A model generated the notes under the pieces. It saw nothing but the letters and a program-made list of their open reading frames with translations, had not been told where the DNA came from and searched no databases. A stretch of 34,907 bases of DNA from CAZVON01 sp964628435 (GTDB lineage: Bacteria > Patescibacteriota > Microgenomatia > Levybacterales > UBA12049). The first letter of the stretch is position 1. Every line of letters starts with the position of its first letter. Shown here one piece after another: positions 14,994-22,498 of the stretch. Both the position numbers and the translations under genes were made by a program. The stretch covers positions 1 through 34,907 of the forward strand of contig CAZVON010000010.1 in NCBI GenBank assembly GCA_964628435.1. The letters are read 5' to 3'.

Positions 14994-15692
14994 TTACTTT
15001 CTTTTTACAGCATAGGCGCGAAGAAAGTAGTCATGGCTAAACTCATAAAATGATCCTAAAAACATACCGCTGAGAAAAGCCCATATAATTTCGTAGTGAG
15101 GAACATTCAAAATCATAATTTGAGGAAAATGTTTTAAATTCCAAGCAGCTAATACGTCTGGAAAGAAAAGAATGTACACGCTTAAAAGTGTGGTATATAC
15201 AAAAGCGAATAACAGGCCGCTTATAATGGTTTCCTTGAATAAATCTCGCCGTACAAGCAAAATAACAACAATCATCAGGATCGTAGCAATAAGAATATTA
15301 GTCATAAAGTTGTATGAAGAATATTTTTCCAGGAGTAAGAGACTAATAGGTCCGACAATAACCAGAAGTTTTAATGGATGATGCCGTTTTTGTGACCTGA
15401 TATATGTTTTTTTTAATAGTTCTTCATACAACACCGACGAAATTCCTCCCAATGTAAATCCAAACAAGAGTGTGAATATATCTATAGGAAGTCCAAAAAG
15501 ATTTCCCAATGTAATTGGATTCCAGTATTCTGGTATAAAATAAGTATCAATGGGCGCGACAAGAGTAATAAGAATACTCATATAGATCATTTTATGACGA
15601 AGATCTTTACGCAGAAAATATAAAACAAACCATACAGGAAGCCCTAAGAAAAATGCACCTAAGTATGTTGGCACACGTATATTATCGCACAA
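14994..15692 (-). CDS. Polytopic membrane protein, possibly lycopene-cyclase-domain-like
   Basis: The protein has about 226-232 residues depending on the start (TTG at 15692 overlapping the upstream stop, or GTG at 15674). About seven hydrophobic segments are seen. Two internal halves show a similar pattern: NLFGLPIDIFTLLFGFTLGG...LYEE and NVPHYEIIWAFLSGMFLGSFYEF. A P-x-x-E/D-x-x-x-x-F repeat of this kind recalls the small heterodimeric lycopene-cyclase domain family (CarR/CrtYc-like), but no carotenoid genes are nearby and the similarity is only by eye. It follows the O-antigen ligase gene with an 11-bp overlap, so both belong to one transcript. Confidence 0.7.
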   Translation of the reverse strand: MCDNIRVPTYLGAFFLGLPVWFVLYFLRKDLRHKMIYMSILITLVAPIDTYFIPEYWNPITLGNLFGLPIDIFTLLFGFTLGGISSVLYEELLKKTYIRSQKRHHPLKLLVIVGPISLLLLEKYSSYNFMTNILIATILMIVVILLVRRDLFKETIISGLLFAFVYTTLLSVYILFFPDVLAAWNLKHFPQIMILNVPHYEIIWAFLSGMFLGSFYEFSHDYFLRAYAVKRK

Positions 15693-18117
15693 TTTCTCCC
15701 CATGTTTTGAGAGCTTCTTGTGCTTGCTGATCGTCTTTTGAAAAATTGTTTAATATAAGTCGCATGGTATCTGCTGCTTTTTTTTGATAGTCTAGATTAA
15801 CTACCTGTCCATTTTTATTAAGCGCTTTTTCTCGATAAAAGAGTCCTAACGCGTAATATGCTTCCTGATAGTTGGGTTTTAGCTGTATTGTTTTTTCAAG
15901 CATTTGTATTGCCTCGTCGGTTTTTTTATTTTGTCCATATAACACGCCTAAATTATACGCAATTTTGGCATCGGTTGGGGCAAGGGCATGTGCTTTTTTA
16001 ATTGCTTCAAGCGCGGGGGGAAGATACGAAGGATCAGCTTGGCTTAACGCGTACAAAATGCGGACTCGTGTTTTCCAAAAAACAACGTTATTGGGATGCT
16101 CACGAATTACTTCGTCAGAAAGCGTAATGCCTTGTTGCAAAAACGCATTTGCCTCATCTTGTTTTTTTTGGTTGATGGCATACAACGCTAAGACGACAGC
16201 ATTATACGCAAGTTCGTCTTTAAATACTGGTTCGTCGCCGCGAAGCAATACTGCTTTTTGAAGAAATGAATACGCGGTTTGATACTGAGAAACTCGATTA
16301 AGATTATACCCATACGCGTAATTGGTGTCGGCAACCCAAAAGCGTATCAAAAGATAGATCCAATACAAGGAAATTACAGAAATCATAAGAACTACTGTCC
16401 AAGAGATTCCTGATACCTCGTTGGAATGCTTTGCTGATTTTATCTGTGTTGAGAGAACATATCCATACCTCTGAGATGGTTGAAGCATGCCTAGTAAGAC
16501 AAAGATAAACGCTGGAATTAAGAAAAAATACACATTCACAATCACAACCGCAAAACCAAAAAAATTAGAAATGAGAATAGATAGATATGAAGCTAAAAGA
16601 GCACCTGATAGCAATTTTCCATTTTCGATTTGCCATTTTCCATTCAAGATATTTTTAAGTGAAAGAATGAGAAACCATACAATCATAAATAAATAAGTGC
16701 CTAGTCCAACACTTCCGGTGGTTGCTAAGAAATTCAAATATTCATTATGCGCTTTGTTATACAGATAGTCCCATTCCGAAGTAAGATTATGTCCTGTTGG
16801 CTTAAAGCGATAGTACGCGAATGCGAACGTTTCAAGACCAGTGCCAAAGAATATATTCTGTTTCCATGCATCAATTGCTCCTTGCCACACATGCAGTCGT
16901 ATTTTGCTTGAATCAGTTCCGCCTCCGCCCGTTTCAAACGTTGCGGCAGACTCTTGTTTATTAGGAACAGGTGTTGGTGAAACTGCGCTTTGAGTAGTAG
17001 TTGTAACCGTTGGCACGGAAGTAATCTGAGAGGGTTGCGTATATCGCTCTTTTAAGTTACTAAATGTGTATTGTTGAAGTTGCCAAATAGGAATATCCAC
17101 AAAAAAAGTGGTAATCAGCAGAAGAAACATTGTAAAAAAAACAAGTTTTACCGACTTGTTTTTAATGAGCGTAGGAATTTTATAATTGCATTGTTTTGCG
17201 GTAAACAGAAAAAAAAACAAAAGAAAAAAAGCAATGCCTACCCATAAGCCAACAAATCCAGATTGAGAAAGAGTAAATAAAAGACAAATATACAATAAAG
17301 CGATCAAGACAGAAAAAGCACTAAATCTGAATTTCGAATTTCGAAACAAATTCCAAATCTTTAAATTCGAATGTTCAAACTGTTTTGAATTTTTATTATT
17401 TAAGTTTTGTTTCGGATTTCGAGTTTCTGATTTCGAATTTGTGGTTGCGAAGGCAAGAGCAATTGGAATTAAAATAGCTAAATAGGCGGCAAGCCAATTA
17501 GGCTGGCCAAGGGTCGAGAAAATACGCACTGTTGGTTTAAATTGATCTGTCCAACATTCCACATTTAACTTACCCCGAAAAAGAAGACATGTCGGATCAT
17601 ATCCAAAATGTGAAGGAAGACCCCACAGTGCGACCATGGTTCCTGAAACAAGACTTACGATTAGGAGTCGTTTTACCGTCGCAATTCGCTTGTCGTCCTG
17701 CGCAAATTTTGTACCTCGCTCATAACTCTCGTTTGTCTCAATAAAGTTACTCACAAATGCATAATAGAGTGTCACATACGACAGCACCGATAATAATCCG
17801 CCGTTGAATCGAGAATAATACCCCCATAGAGACACATGCGTATCCAAGGAATAAACTGTGGCAATAACTTGTGATAAAACAAATAATAAAATGGGAAAAT
17901 CAAGCGGGGTTTTTTGGATCCGAAAATCCTTGGCTAGCACCATTTTACTAAGCCACGAAGCGCCAATTAAAATGGTGAGAATATAAACCGTCCACATCTT
18001 ATTAAATTCAAAGAGTTCTGAGGTATTACTGGCAAACATGAATGGAGTAAGAAAAAAAAGTAGGTAGAAGCAAACAAGAATAATGTAGTGAAAGATACTC
18101 AATAATGTATTTTTCAT
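15682..18117 (-). CDS. O-antigen ligase/polymerase family protein with C-terminal TPRs
   Basis: The 811-residue membrane protein has an N-terminal block of about 10-12 transmembrane helices with the Wzy/WaaL-type pattern. The large outer loop (about 340-450) includes RLHVWQGAIDAWKQNIFFGTGLETF, and HNEYLNFLATTGSVGLGTYL follows it; Arg and His in these places are the usual active-site region. The C-terminus (about 610-811) holds tetratricopeptide repeats, for example IAYNLGVLYGQNKKTDEAIQMLEKTIQLKPNYQEAYYALG. It would transfer or polymerise glycans at the outer membrane face or glycosylate surface proteins. A GAATT/AAATTC-type repeat block of about 39 residues (226-264) is inserted in a loop. 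It is the first gene of its transcript, with a -10 nine bases before the ATG. Confidence 0.85.
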   Translation of the reverse strand: MKNTLLSIFHYIILVCFYLLFFLTPFMFASNTSELFEFNKMWTVYILTILIGASWLSKMVLAKDFRIQKTPLDFPILLFVLSQVIATVYSLDTHVSLWGYYSRFNGGLLSVLSYVTLYYAFVSNFIETNESYERGTKFAQDDKRIATVKRLLIVSLVSGTMVALWGLPSHFGYDPTCLLFRGKLNVECWTDQFKPTVRIFSTLGQPNWLAAYLAILIPIALAFATTNSKSETRNPKQNLNNKNSKQFEHSNLKIWNLFRNSKFRFSAFSVLIALLYICLLFTLSQSGFVGLWVGIAFFLLFFFLFTAKQCNYKIPTLIKNKSVKLVFFTMFLLLITTFFVDIPIWQLQQYTFSNLKERYTQPSQITSVPTVTTTTQSAVSPTPVPNKQESAATFETGGGGTDSSKIRLHVWQGAIDAWKQNIFFGTGLETFAFAYYRFKPTGHNLTSEWDYLYNKAHNEYLNFLATTGSVGLGTYLFMIVWFLILSLKNILNGKWQIENGKLLSGALLASYLSILISNFFGFAVVIVNVYFFLIPAFIFVLLGMLQPSQRYGYVLSTQIKSAKHSNEVSGISWTVVLMISVISLYWIYLLIRFWVADTNYAYGYNLNRVSQYQTAYSFLQKAVLLRGDEPVFKDELAYNAVVLALYAINQKKQDEANAFLQQGITLSDEVIREHPNNVVFWKTRVRILYALSQADPSYLPPALEAIKKAHALAPTDAKIAYNLGVLYGQNKKTDEAIQMLEKTIQLKPNYQEAYYALGLFYREKALNKNGQVVNLDYQKKAADTMRLILNNFSKDDQQAQEALKTWGEIVR
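17325..17441. repeat. AT-rich AAATTCGAA repeat block inside the ligase gene
   Basis: About 117 bp are made of repeated AATTTCGAATT-, AAATTCGAA- and TTTGAATT-like units. They are translated in frame as an Asn/Ser/Lys/Arg-rich segment (NSKSETRNPKQNLNNKNSKQ and on) in a loop between transmembrane helices. Confidence 0.6.
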
Positions 18118-18126
18118 GATTTTTTA

Positions 18127-18155
18127 ATTGTATCATTCTGACAGTGTATTGGCAA
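18127..18155 (-). promoter_or_regulatory. Promoter of O-antigen ligase gene
   Basis: On the minus strand TTGCCA (18155-18150), a 17-base spacer and TACAAT (18132-18127) end nine bases before the ATG. Its -35 box overlaps the -35 of the divergent mre promoter on the other strand. Confidence 0.65.
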
Positions 18156-18177
18156 AGCAAAGGTAAGATGCTAGAAT
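18149..18177 (+). promoter_or_regulatory. Promoter of the mreBCD-mrdA operon
   Basis: TTGGCA (18149-18154), a 17-base spacer and TAGAAT (18172-18177) each differ from consensus by one base. The start would be near 18184, leaving a leader of about 80 nt made mostly of an inverted AT-rich repeat. Confidence 0.7.
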
Positions 18178-18184
18178 GATTAGA

Positions 18185-18264
18185 AATCAACCAACAAATT
18201 TCCAATTATCAAATCATCTACTTATTAGTTTGTTTGTTGATTGGATAATTAGATAATTAATTTG
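18185..18264. repeat. AT-rich inverted repeat in the mreB leader
   Basis: AATCAACCAACAAA (18185-18198) is nearly the reverse complement of TTTGTTTGTTGATT (18228-18241), and CCAATTATC... and GGATAATT... extend the symmetry. The mRNA leader of mreB could fold on it. It resembles the other AT-rich interspersed repeats of the window. Confidence 0.5.
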
Positions 18265-18265
18265 T

Positions 18266-19402
18266 ATGCTAGATAAGCTCTTCAGTTTATTTTCTCAAGA
18301 CATTGGTATTGATTTAGGTACTGCCAATATTTTAGTGTGGGTGCGGGGAAAAGGTGTGGTAATCCGAGAGCCGTCGGTTGTTGCCATGCATAAAAAAACA
18401 AAAAAAGTGATTGCCATTGGTACTGAAGCAAAAAAAATGATTGGTAAAACACCCGCTCCTCTTATTACCATTCGACCGCTTCGGGGAGGAGTTATTTCCG
18501 ATTTCGACGCGACCTCTGCGATGATTGCGCACTATATCCAAAAAGTTCACGAGGTAGGAACCGTTATCCCAACCATGTGGGCACGGCCCAAAGTTGTGAT
18601 TGGTATCCCGTCTTCAGTTACCGAAGTTGAACGTCGCGCTGTATGGGAAGCAGCGCTTGACGCAGGAGCGCGGGAAGCATATTTAATAGAAGAACCAATG
18701 GCTGCGGCAATAGGAGAGGGAGTATCGGTATTTGCGCCAACAGGTATTATGGTTGTTGATATTGGTGGTGGTACCACAGAAGTTGCAATTATTTCATTGG
18801 GAGGAATTGTGGTTGGGAAATCATTAAAAGTTGCGGGAGATAATATGGATTCGGCAATTGTGAATTATATTCGACTTCGGCACGGTTTAATATTAGGAGA
18901 AAGTACTGCCGAAGAAGTGAAGATAAAAATTGGCAGCGCGTACAAAAAAACATCGAAAGGATTATCGCCGGCACGAGCGGCAAAACTTCAGAGTCTTCAT
19001 ATCGAAGACACTGATTCGGTAAAACAGGAAGAGGTAAAAGGCGAAAAAATGGCCATTGTGAGGGGTCGGGATATCGAAACAGGGCTGCCGCGTAGTCTTC
19101 GCGTCTCTGAAACAGAAATAAGAGAAGCGCTTGCGCCAACGCTTTCAGAAATCATTGAAGGAGTTGCGGAAGTATTAGAGGAAGCGCCTCCAGAATTAAC
19201 CGCGGATATTTTAGAGCACGGAATTTTGCTAACAGGAGGGGGCGCAAAGCTTTCGGGTCTTGATCACTTGATTGTGGAGCGAACTCGTATGCCAGTTATT
19301 GTTTCTGAAGATTCGTTGCTTTCTGTAGTGAGAGGTACAGGAAAACTGCTAGAGGATTCTTCACTTCTTGAACAGGTAAAAGTAACTGGCGGGTTAAAAT
19401 AA
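18266..19402 (+). CDS. mreB: Rod shape-determining protein MreB
   Basis: The 378-residue actin homologue forms membrane-bound filaments that guide wall synthesis. It shows the phosphate-1 loop GIDLGTANILVWVRGKG (14-30), phosphate-2 VVDIGGGTTEVAII (163-176), the adenosine motif GILLTGGGAKLSGLD near the C-terminus, and IEEPMAAAIG (141-150). An N-terminal amphipathic start MLDKLFSLFS suits membrane contact. It is about 30 residues longer than usual because residues 227-260 (KKTSKGLSPARAAK...EEVKGEK) are inserted between GSAY and the MEVRGRD-like segment of other MreBs. It is the first gene of mreB-mreC-mreD-mrdA. Confidence 0.96.
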   Translation: MLDKLFSLFSQDIGIDLGTANILVWVRGKGVVIREPSVVAMHKKTKKVIAIGTEAKKMIGKTPAPLITIRPLRGGVISDFDATSAMIAHYIQKVHEVGTVIPTMWARPKVVIGIPSSVTEVERRAVWEAALDAGAREAYLIEEPMAAAIGEGVSVFAPTGIMVVDIGGGTTEVAIISLGGIVVGKSLKVAGDNMDSAIVNYIRLRHGLILGESTAEEVKIKIGSAYKKTSKGLSPARAAKLQSLHIEDTDSVKQEEVKGEKMAIVRGRDIETGLPRSLRVSETEIREALAPTLSEIIEGVAEVLEEAPPELTADILEHGILLTGGGAKLSGLDHLIVERTRMPVIVSEDSLLSVVRGTGKLLEDSSLLEQVKVTGGLK

Positions 19403-19418
19403 ATAAGTATATAATTTC

Positions 19419-20177
19419 ATGCGTACACGTAACTATTTTTTTCCAATTATCATATTATTTTTTGTGTCTTCAGTTTTTGTTTTTGGTATTTTTAAAACTC
19501 CAATCGGAGATATCGTAAACGGCGTTGTCCAGCGGATTTTATTACCACTGTTAGAAATTGGAAGAAATAGTACCCCAGACAACGTGCAAAAAATAGCAGA
19601 GCTTTTAGAAAAAACAAACAATTACCAAACGCTTCAAAAAGAAAACAAAGCCCTGCGTGATCAATTTCAAACTTCCGTGCCCACAAGTACCAGACTTTTT
19701 CCGGTAAAAATTATTGGAGCACCATCATTTGTGCCAGGAATTACTGCGCCTGAAGTGTTTGTTATTGATGGAGGGAAAAACAACATAAAAATTGGTCAAG
19801 TAGTAGTCTATAAGAGTAACATGGTAGGACAAGTTAGTGCTGTTTCACAAAATCTTTCCCAAGTGCGTCTTGTGGGAAACAAACAGTCTTCTTTTCCCGC
19901 AAAAACTCAAAAAACATCGGCTCTTGGAGTTATTAAAGGACTGGGAAATAATGAAATGCTTTTTGATAATGTGCTTCTTTCGGAAAACCTTACAGTTGGC
20001 GATCTTGTGGTTACATACCCAGACGTCAATACGCAGGGACAAGGGTTTCCTCCGGATTTAATTGTTGGTTTAATTGTATCGGTGGATAAAAAACCAAGCG
20101 CGTTATTTCAGACAGCAAAAGTAAAGCATGTACTTGATTTTTCGAAATTATCTACGGTGTTTGTACTTACCAACTAA
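19419..20177 (+). CDS. mreC: Rod shape-determining protein MreC
   Basis: The 252-residue protein has one N-terminal transmembrane helix (about 7-26), a coiled coil (about 50-85, including LLEKTNNYQTLQKENKALRDQF) and the beta-rich MreC core (about 90-250). The core contains APSFVPGITAPEVFVIDGGKNNIKIGQVVV and GDLVVTYP...FPPDLIVG. It bridges MreB, MreD and PBP2 at the outer membrane face. It starts 17 bp after mreB. A TATAAT (19410-19415) lies right before the ATG and could be chance. Confidence 0.93.
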   Translation: MRTRNYFFPIIILFFVSSVFVFGIFKTPIGDIVNGVVQRILLPLLEIGRNSTPDNVQKIAELLEKTNNYQTLQKENKALRDQFQTSVPTSTRLFPVKIIGAPSFVPGITAPEVFVIDGGKNNIKIGQVVVYKSNMVGQVSAVSQNLSQVRLVGNKQSSFPAKTQKTSALGVIKGLGNNEMLFDNVLLSENLTVGDLVVTYPDVNTQGQGFPPDLIVGLIVSVDKKPSALFQTAKVKHVLDFSKLSTVFVLTN

Positions 20178-20190
20178 AACTACTATATCT

Positions 20191-20663
20191 ATGAAAGCAA
20201 CTGGTTTTGTGTTACTGTTTGTATTGACTCTATTTCTGCAAGCTACTACCACAACCATTCCTTTTATGCTTGCGATTGTATTGGTGCTTTTTATCTTTTA
20301 TCAACAATCGTGGGTATTAGCTGCTGCGCTTATCTATGGAGTATGTGCCGATATGTTGTTAGTACGATCAGTAGGGGTAAGTAGCATATTTTTCATCGGA
20401 CTTTTGGGTTTGGTATATTTGTATAAGCGCAAATTCGAGATTCAAACAGTACCTTTTGTTGGTGTTTTTTCTTTTTTGGGAACGNNNNNNNNNNCCTTTT
20501 ATATGTTCGAACACGTTGTCGAGGCATTTCTTCTTTTTTGGGAACGATTATCTATGGATTTATAGCTGAAACACAATTTCTTCTAGCGCAAGCAGCAGTA
20601 GTATCGGTATTGAGTATGCTCTTTTTTCAAGCAGTACTATACATGAAAAAAGAAAAGGAATAA
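20191..20663 (+). CDS. mreD: Rod shape-determining protein MreD, interrupted by an assembly gap
   Basis: The ATG at 20191 opens a hydrophobic protein with four or more helices (FVLLFVLTLFLQA, FMLAIVLVLFIFY and others). Ten N follow codon 98, and after the gap the correct frame is IIYGFIAETQFLLAQAAVVS...LYMKKEKE to the TAA at 20661-20663. Both gap edges carry TCTTTTTTGGGAACG (SFLGT), and joining the first copy straight to ATTATC gives an intact protein of about 135 residues. The frame that runs on to 20565 is a gap artefact. MreD is the polytopic partner of MreC; its place between mreC and mrdA supports the call. Confidence 0.85.
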
Positions 20664-20675
20664 ACAAAAAATAAT

Positions 20676-22484
20676 ATGGCAAAACCAGGTATTGCGTTTG
20701 GTGAGTACATTTTTACCGAAAAACCGTCACGATTTCGGGATGAAAGCAGTAAGACATCTACCTTTGTGCGTTATTTTCTGATCTTGTTTTTTCTATTTCT
20801 GTCCTGTGGTATTTTGCTGGCGCGACTTTTCTATATACAGGTTGTTGAGGGAAGCTATTATAAAAAACTGTCAGACAGTAATCGGATTCGAACAGCCATC
20901 ATTCACGCGCCACGAGGCATAATTTTTGATAGAAACGCGATTCCACTGGTGTTTAATATTCCAGGTTTTCGATTAGTCCAAGGCGATAAAACCAAATTAA
21001 TTACTCGAGAAAAAGCTCTCCCATTGATTGCTCAAGGTCAAAAAGGGCTTGAAGTTGACGCTTTACGACAGTATCCCTACAAAGACATAACAGCCCATGT
21101 ACTCGGGTATACTGGACAAGTTTCAGAAGAAGAGCTGGAAAGCTTCAACTATAAAGAATATAGCGCTTTAGATCTTATTGGGAAAATGGGGATTGAAAAA
21201 CGATACGAAGGGCAACTCAAAGGAGTAGATGGGAAAAAGTTAGTAGAAGTAGAAAGTAGTGGAAAACCAATTCGAACGCTGGGACAAACTGATGCGATAG
21301 CTGGTCAGGATATTACATTAACCCTTGATATAGACTTGCAAAAAGCAGCATATGAAGCACTCAAAGAAGCAGAGAAAGGAGTAATTATAGCCACAAATGC
21401 GCATGGAGAAGTTCTTGCTCTTGTGTCAAAACCTTCGTTTGACGCGAATCTATTTACTCTTGACGAAACCTACAAACCGTCTTCTGACTCTCCATATAAA
21501 ACAATTATGCACGTGTTATCAGACAGCGATAATCAGCCGTTATTAAACCGAGCGATTTCGGGAGTATATCCACCTGGTTCGACATTTAAATTAGTCACGG
21601 CCGCGGCAGGACTGGAAGACCAAAAGATTGATGAATCTTTTACGGTTGAAGATACTGGTATCATGCATGTTGGGGCATTTTCCTTTGCGAATTGGTATTA
21701 CACCCAGTACGGAAAAACCGAAGGACACGTGAATGTGGTCAAAGCCATTAAACGCTCGAATGATATTTTTTTCTATAAATTAGCAGAACTACTTGGTGTA
21801 GACAGATTGTCCTATTTTGCCAAACAGTTTGGAGTGGGACAATCTTTAGGGATTGATTTAGAAGGGGAATCTCAAGGGGTATTACCAACGAACGCGTGGA
21901 AGAAAAAACATATTGGAGAACAGTGGTATTTAGGAGATACGTACCATTATGGGATTGGGCAAGGATACCTTCTCGTTACTCCATTCCAGGTGAATGCGTG
22001 GACATCCGTTGTTGCAAATGGGGGCATTTTACACAAACCCCATTTGTTGAAGCATTCGAAATTCGATTCGCCAAGCGGCCTGACGAAATTCTTATCAGAA
22101 AAGACTATTTCGTTGATTAGGCAGGGAATGATAGAAAGTTGCAGTCCGACAGGAGTGGCATGGCCATTGTTCGAATTCAGAATTAAGAATTCCCGCTTCG
22201 CGAGGCGAGCAGAATTAAGAATTGACGGAAAGAATTTTTTCGAGGTGCCTGAATCAACAGCATCGGGAAGTTTAAAAGACTATCGAAAAGTTTCAATTGC
22301 GTGTAAGACGGGGACTGCCCAACATGGTGGAGAAAAAACATTGCCGCATGCTTGGATTACTCTATTTGCTCCTGCGTATGATCCAGAAATTATTTTGACT
22401 GTATTGGTGGAATCTTCGGGAGAAGGCTCCAATGTCGCCGCCCCAGTTGCGAAAAAGGTTTTGGAGAAATGGTTTTCAAAATAG
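20676..22484 (+). CDS. mrdA: Penicillin-binding protein 2 (elongasome transpeptidase)
   Basis: The 602-residue protein has one N-terminal transmembrane helix (about 31-53), the pedestal domain with APRGIIFDRN, and the transpeptidase domain. The catalytic motifs are all present: GSTFK with Ser302 and Lys305, SND (361-363, the SxD form of PBP2) and KTGTAQ (544-549). It cross-links peptidoglycan during elongation, together with a RodA that is not in this window. Residues 500-517 (FRIKNSRFARRAELRID) are an in-frame GAATT-family insertion between the SxD and KTG motifs. It is the last gene of the mre operon and converges on the LamG gene. Confidence 0.95.
   Translation: MAKPGIAFGEYIFTEKPSRFRDESSKTSTFVRYFLILFFLFLSCGILLARLFYIQVVEGSYYKKLSDSNRIRTAIIHAPRGIIFDRNAIPLVFNIPGFRLVQGDKTKLITREKALPLIAQGQKGLEVDALRQYPYKDITAHVLGYTGQVSEEELESFNYKEYSALDLIGKMGIEKRYEGQLKGVDGKKLVEVESSGKPIRTLGQTDAIAGQDITLTLDIDLQKAAYEALKEAEKGVIIATNAHGEVLALVSKPSFDANLFTLDETYKPSSDSPYKTIMHVLSDSDNQPLLNRAISGVYPPGSTFKLVTAAAGLEDQKIDESFTVEDTGIMHVGAFSFANWYYTQYGKTEGHVNVVKAIKRSNDIFFYKLAELLGVDRLSYFAKQFGVGQSLGIDLEGESQGVLPTNAWKKKHIGEQWYLGDTYHYGIGQGYLLVTPFQVNAWTSVVANGGILHKPHLLKHSKFDSPSGLTKFLSEKTISLIRQGMIESCSPTGVAWPLFEFRIKNSRFARRAELRIDGKNFFEVPESTASGSLKDYRKVSIACKTGTAQHGGEKTLPHAWITLFAPAYDPEIILTVLVESSGEGSNVAAPVAKKVLEKWFSK
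22173..22225. repeat. GAATT-family element inside mrdA
   Basis: GAATTCAGAATTAAGAATTC and GAATTAAGAATTGA flank a GC-rich near-palindrome CGCTTCGCGAGGCG. The core ATTCCCGCTTCG...GCGAGGCGAGCAGAATT is shared with the element in dprA (26428-26504), but is read there in another frame. Confidence 0.8.
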
Positions 22485-22498
22485 ATTCTTCAAGAAAA

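Noticed and set aside
20128..20565. 145-aa frame through the N gap as the complete mreD
   Set aside because: The sequence after the gap in this frame loses MreD character; the other frame gives IIYGFIAETQFLLAQ and a stop at 20663.
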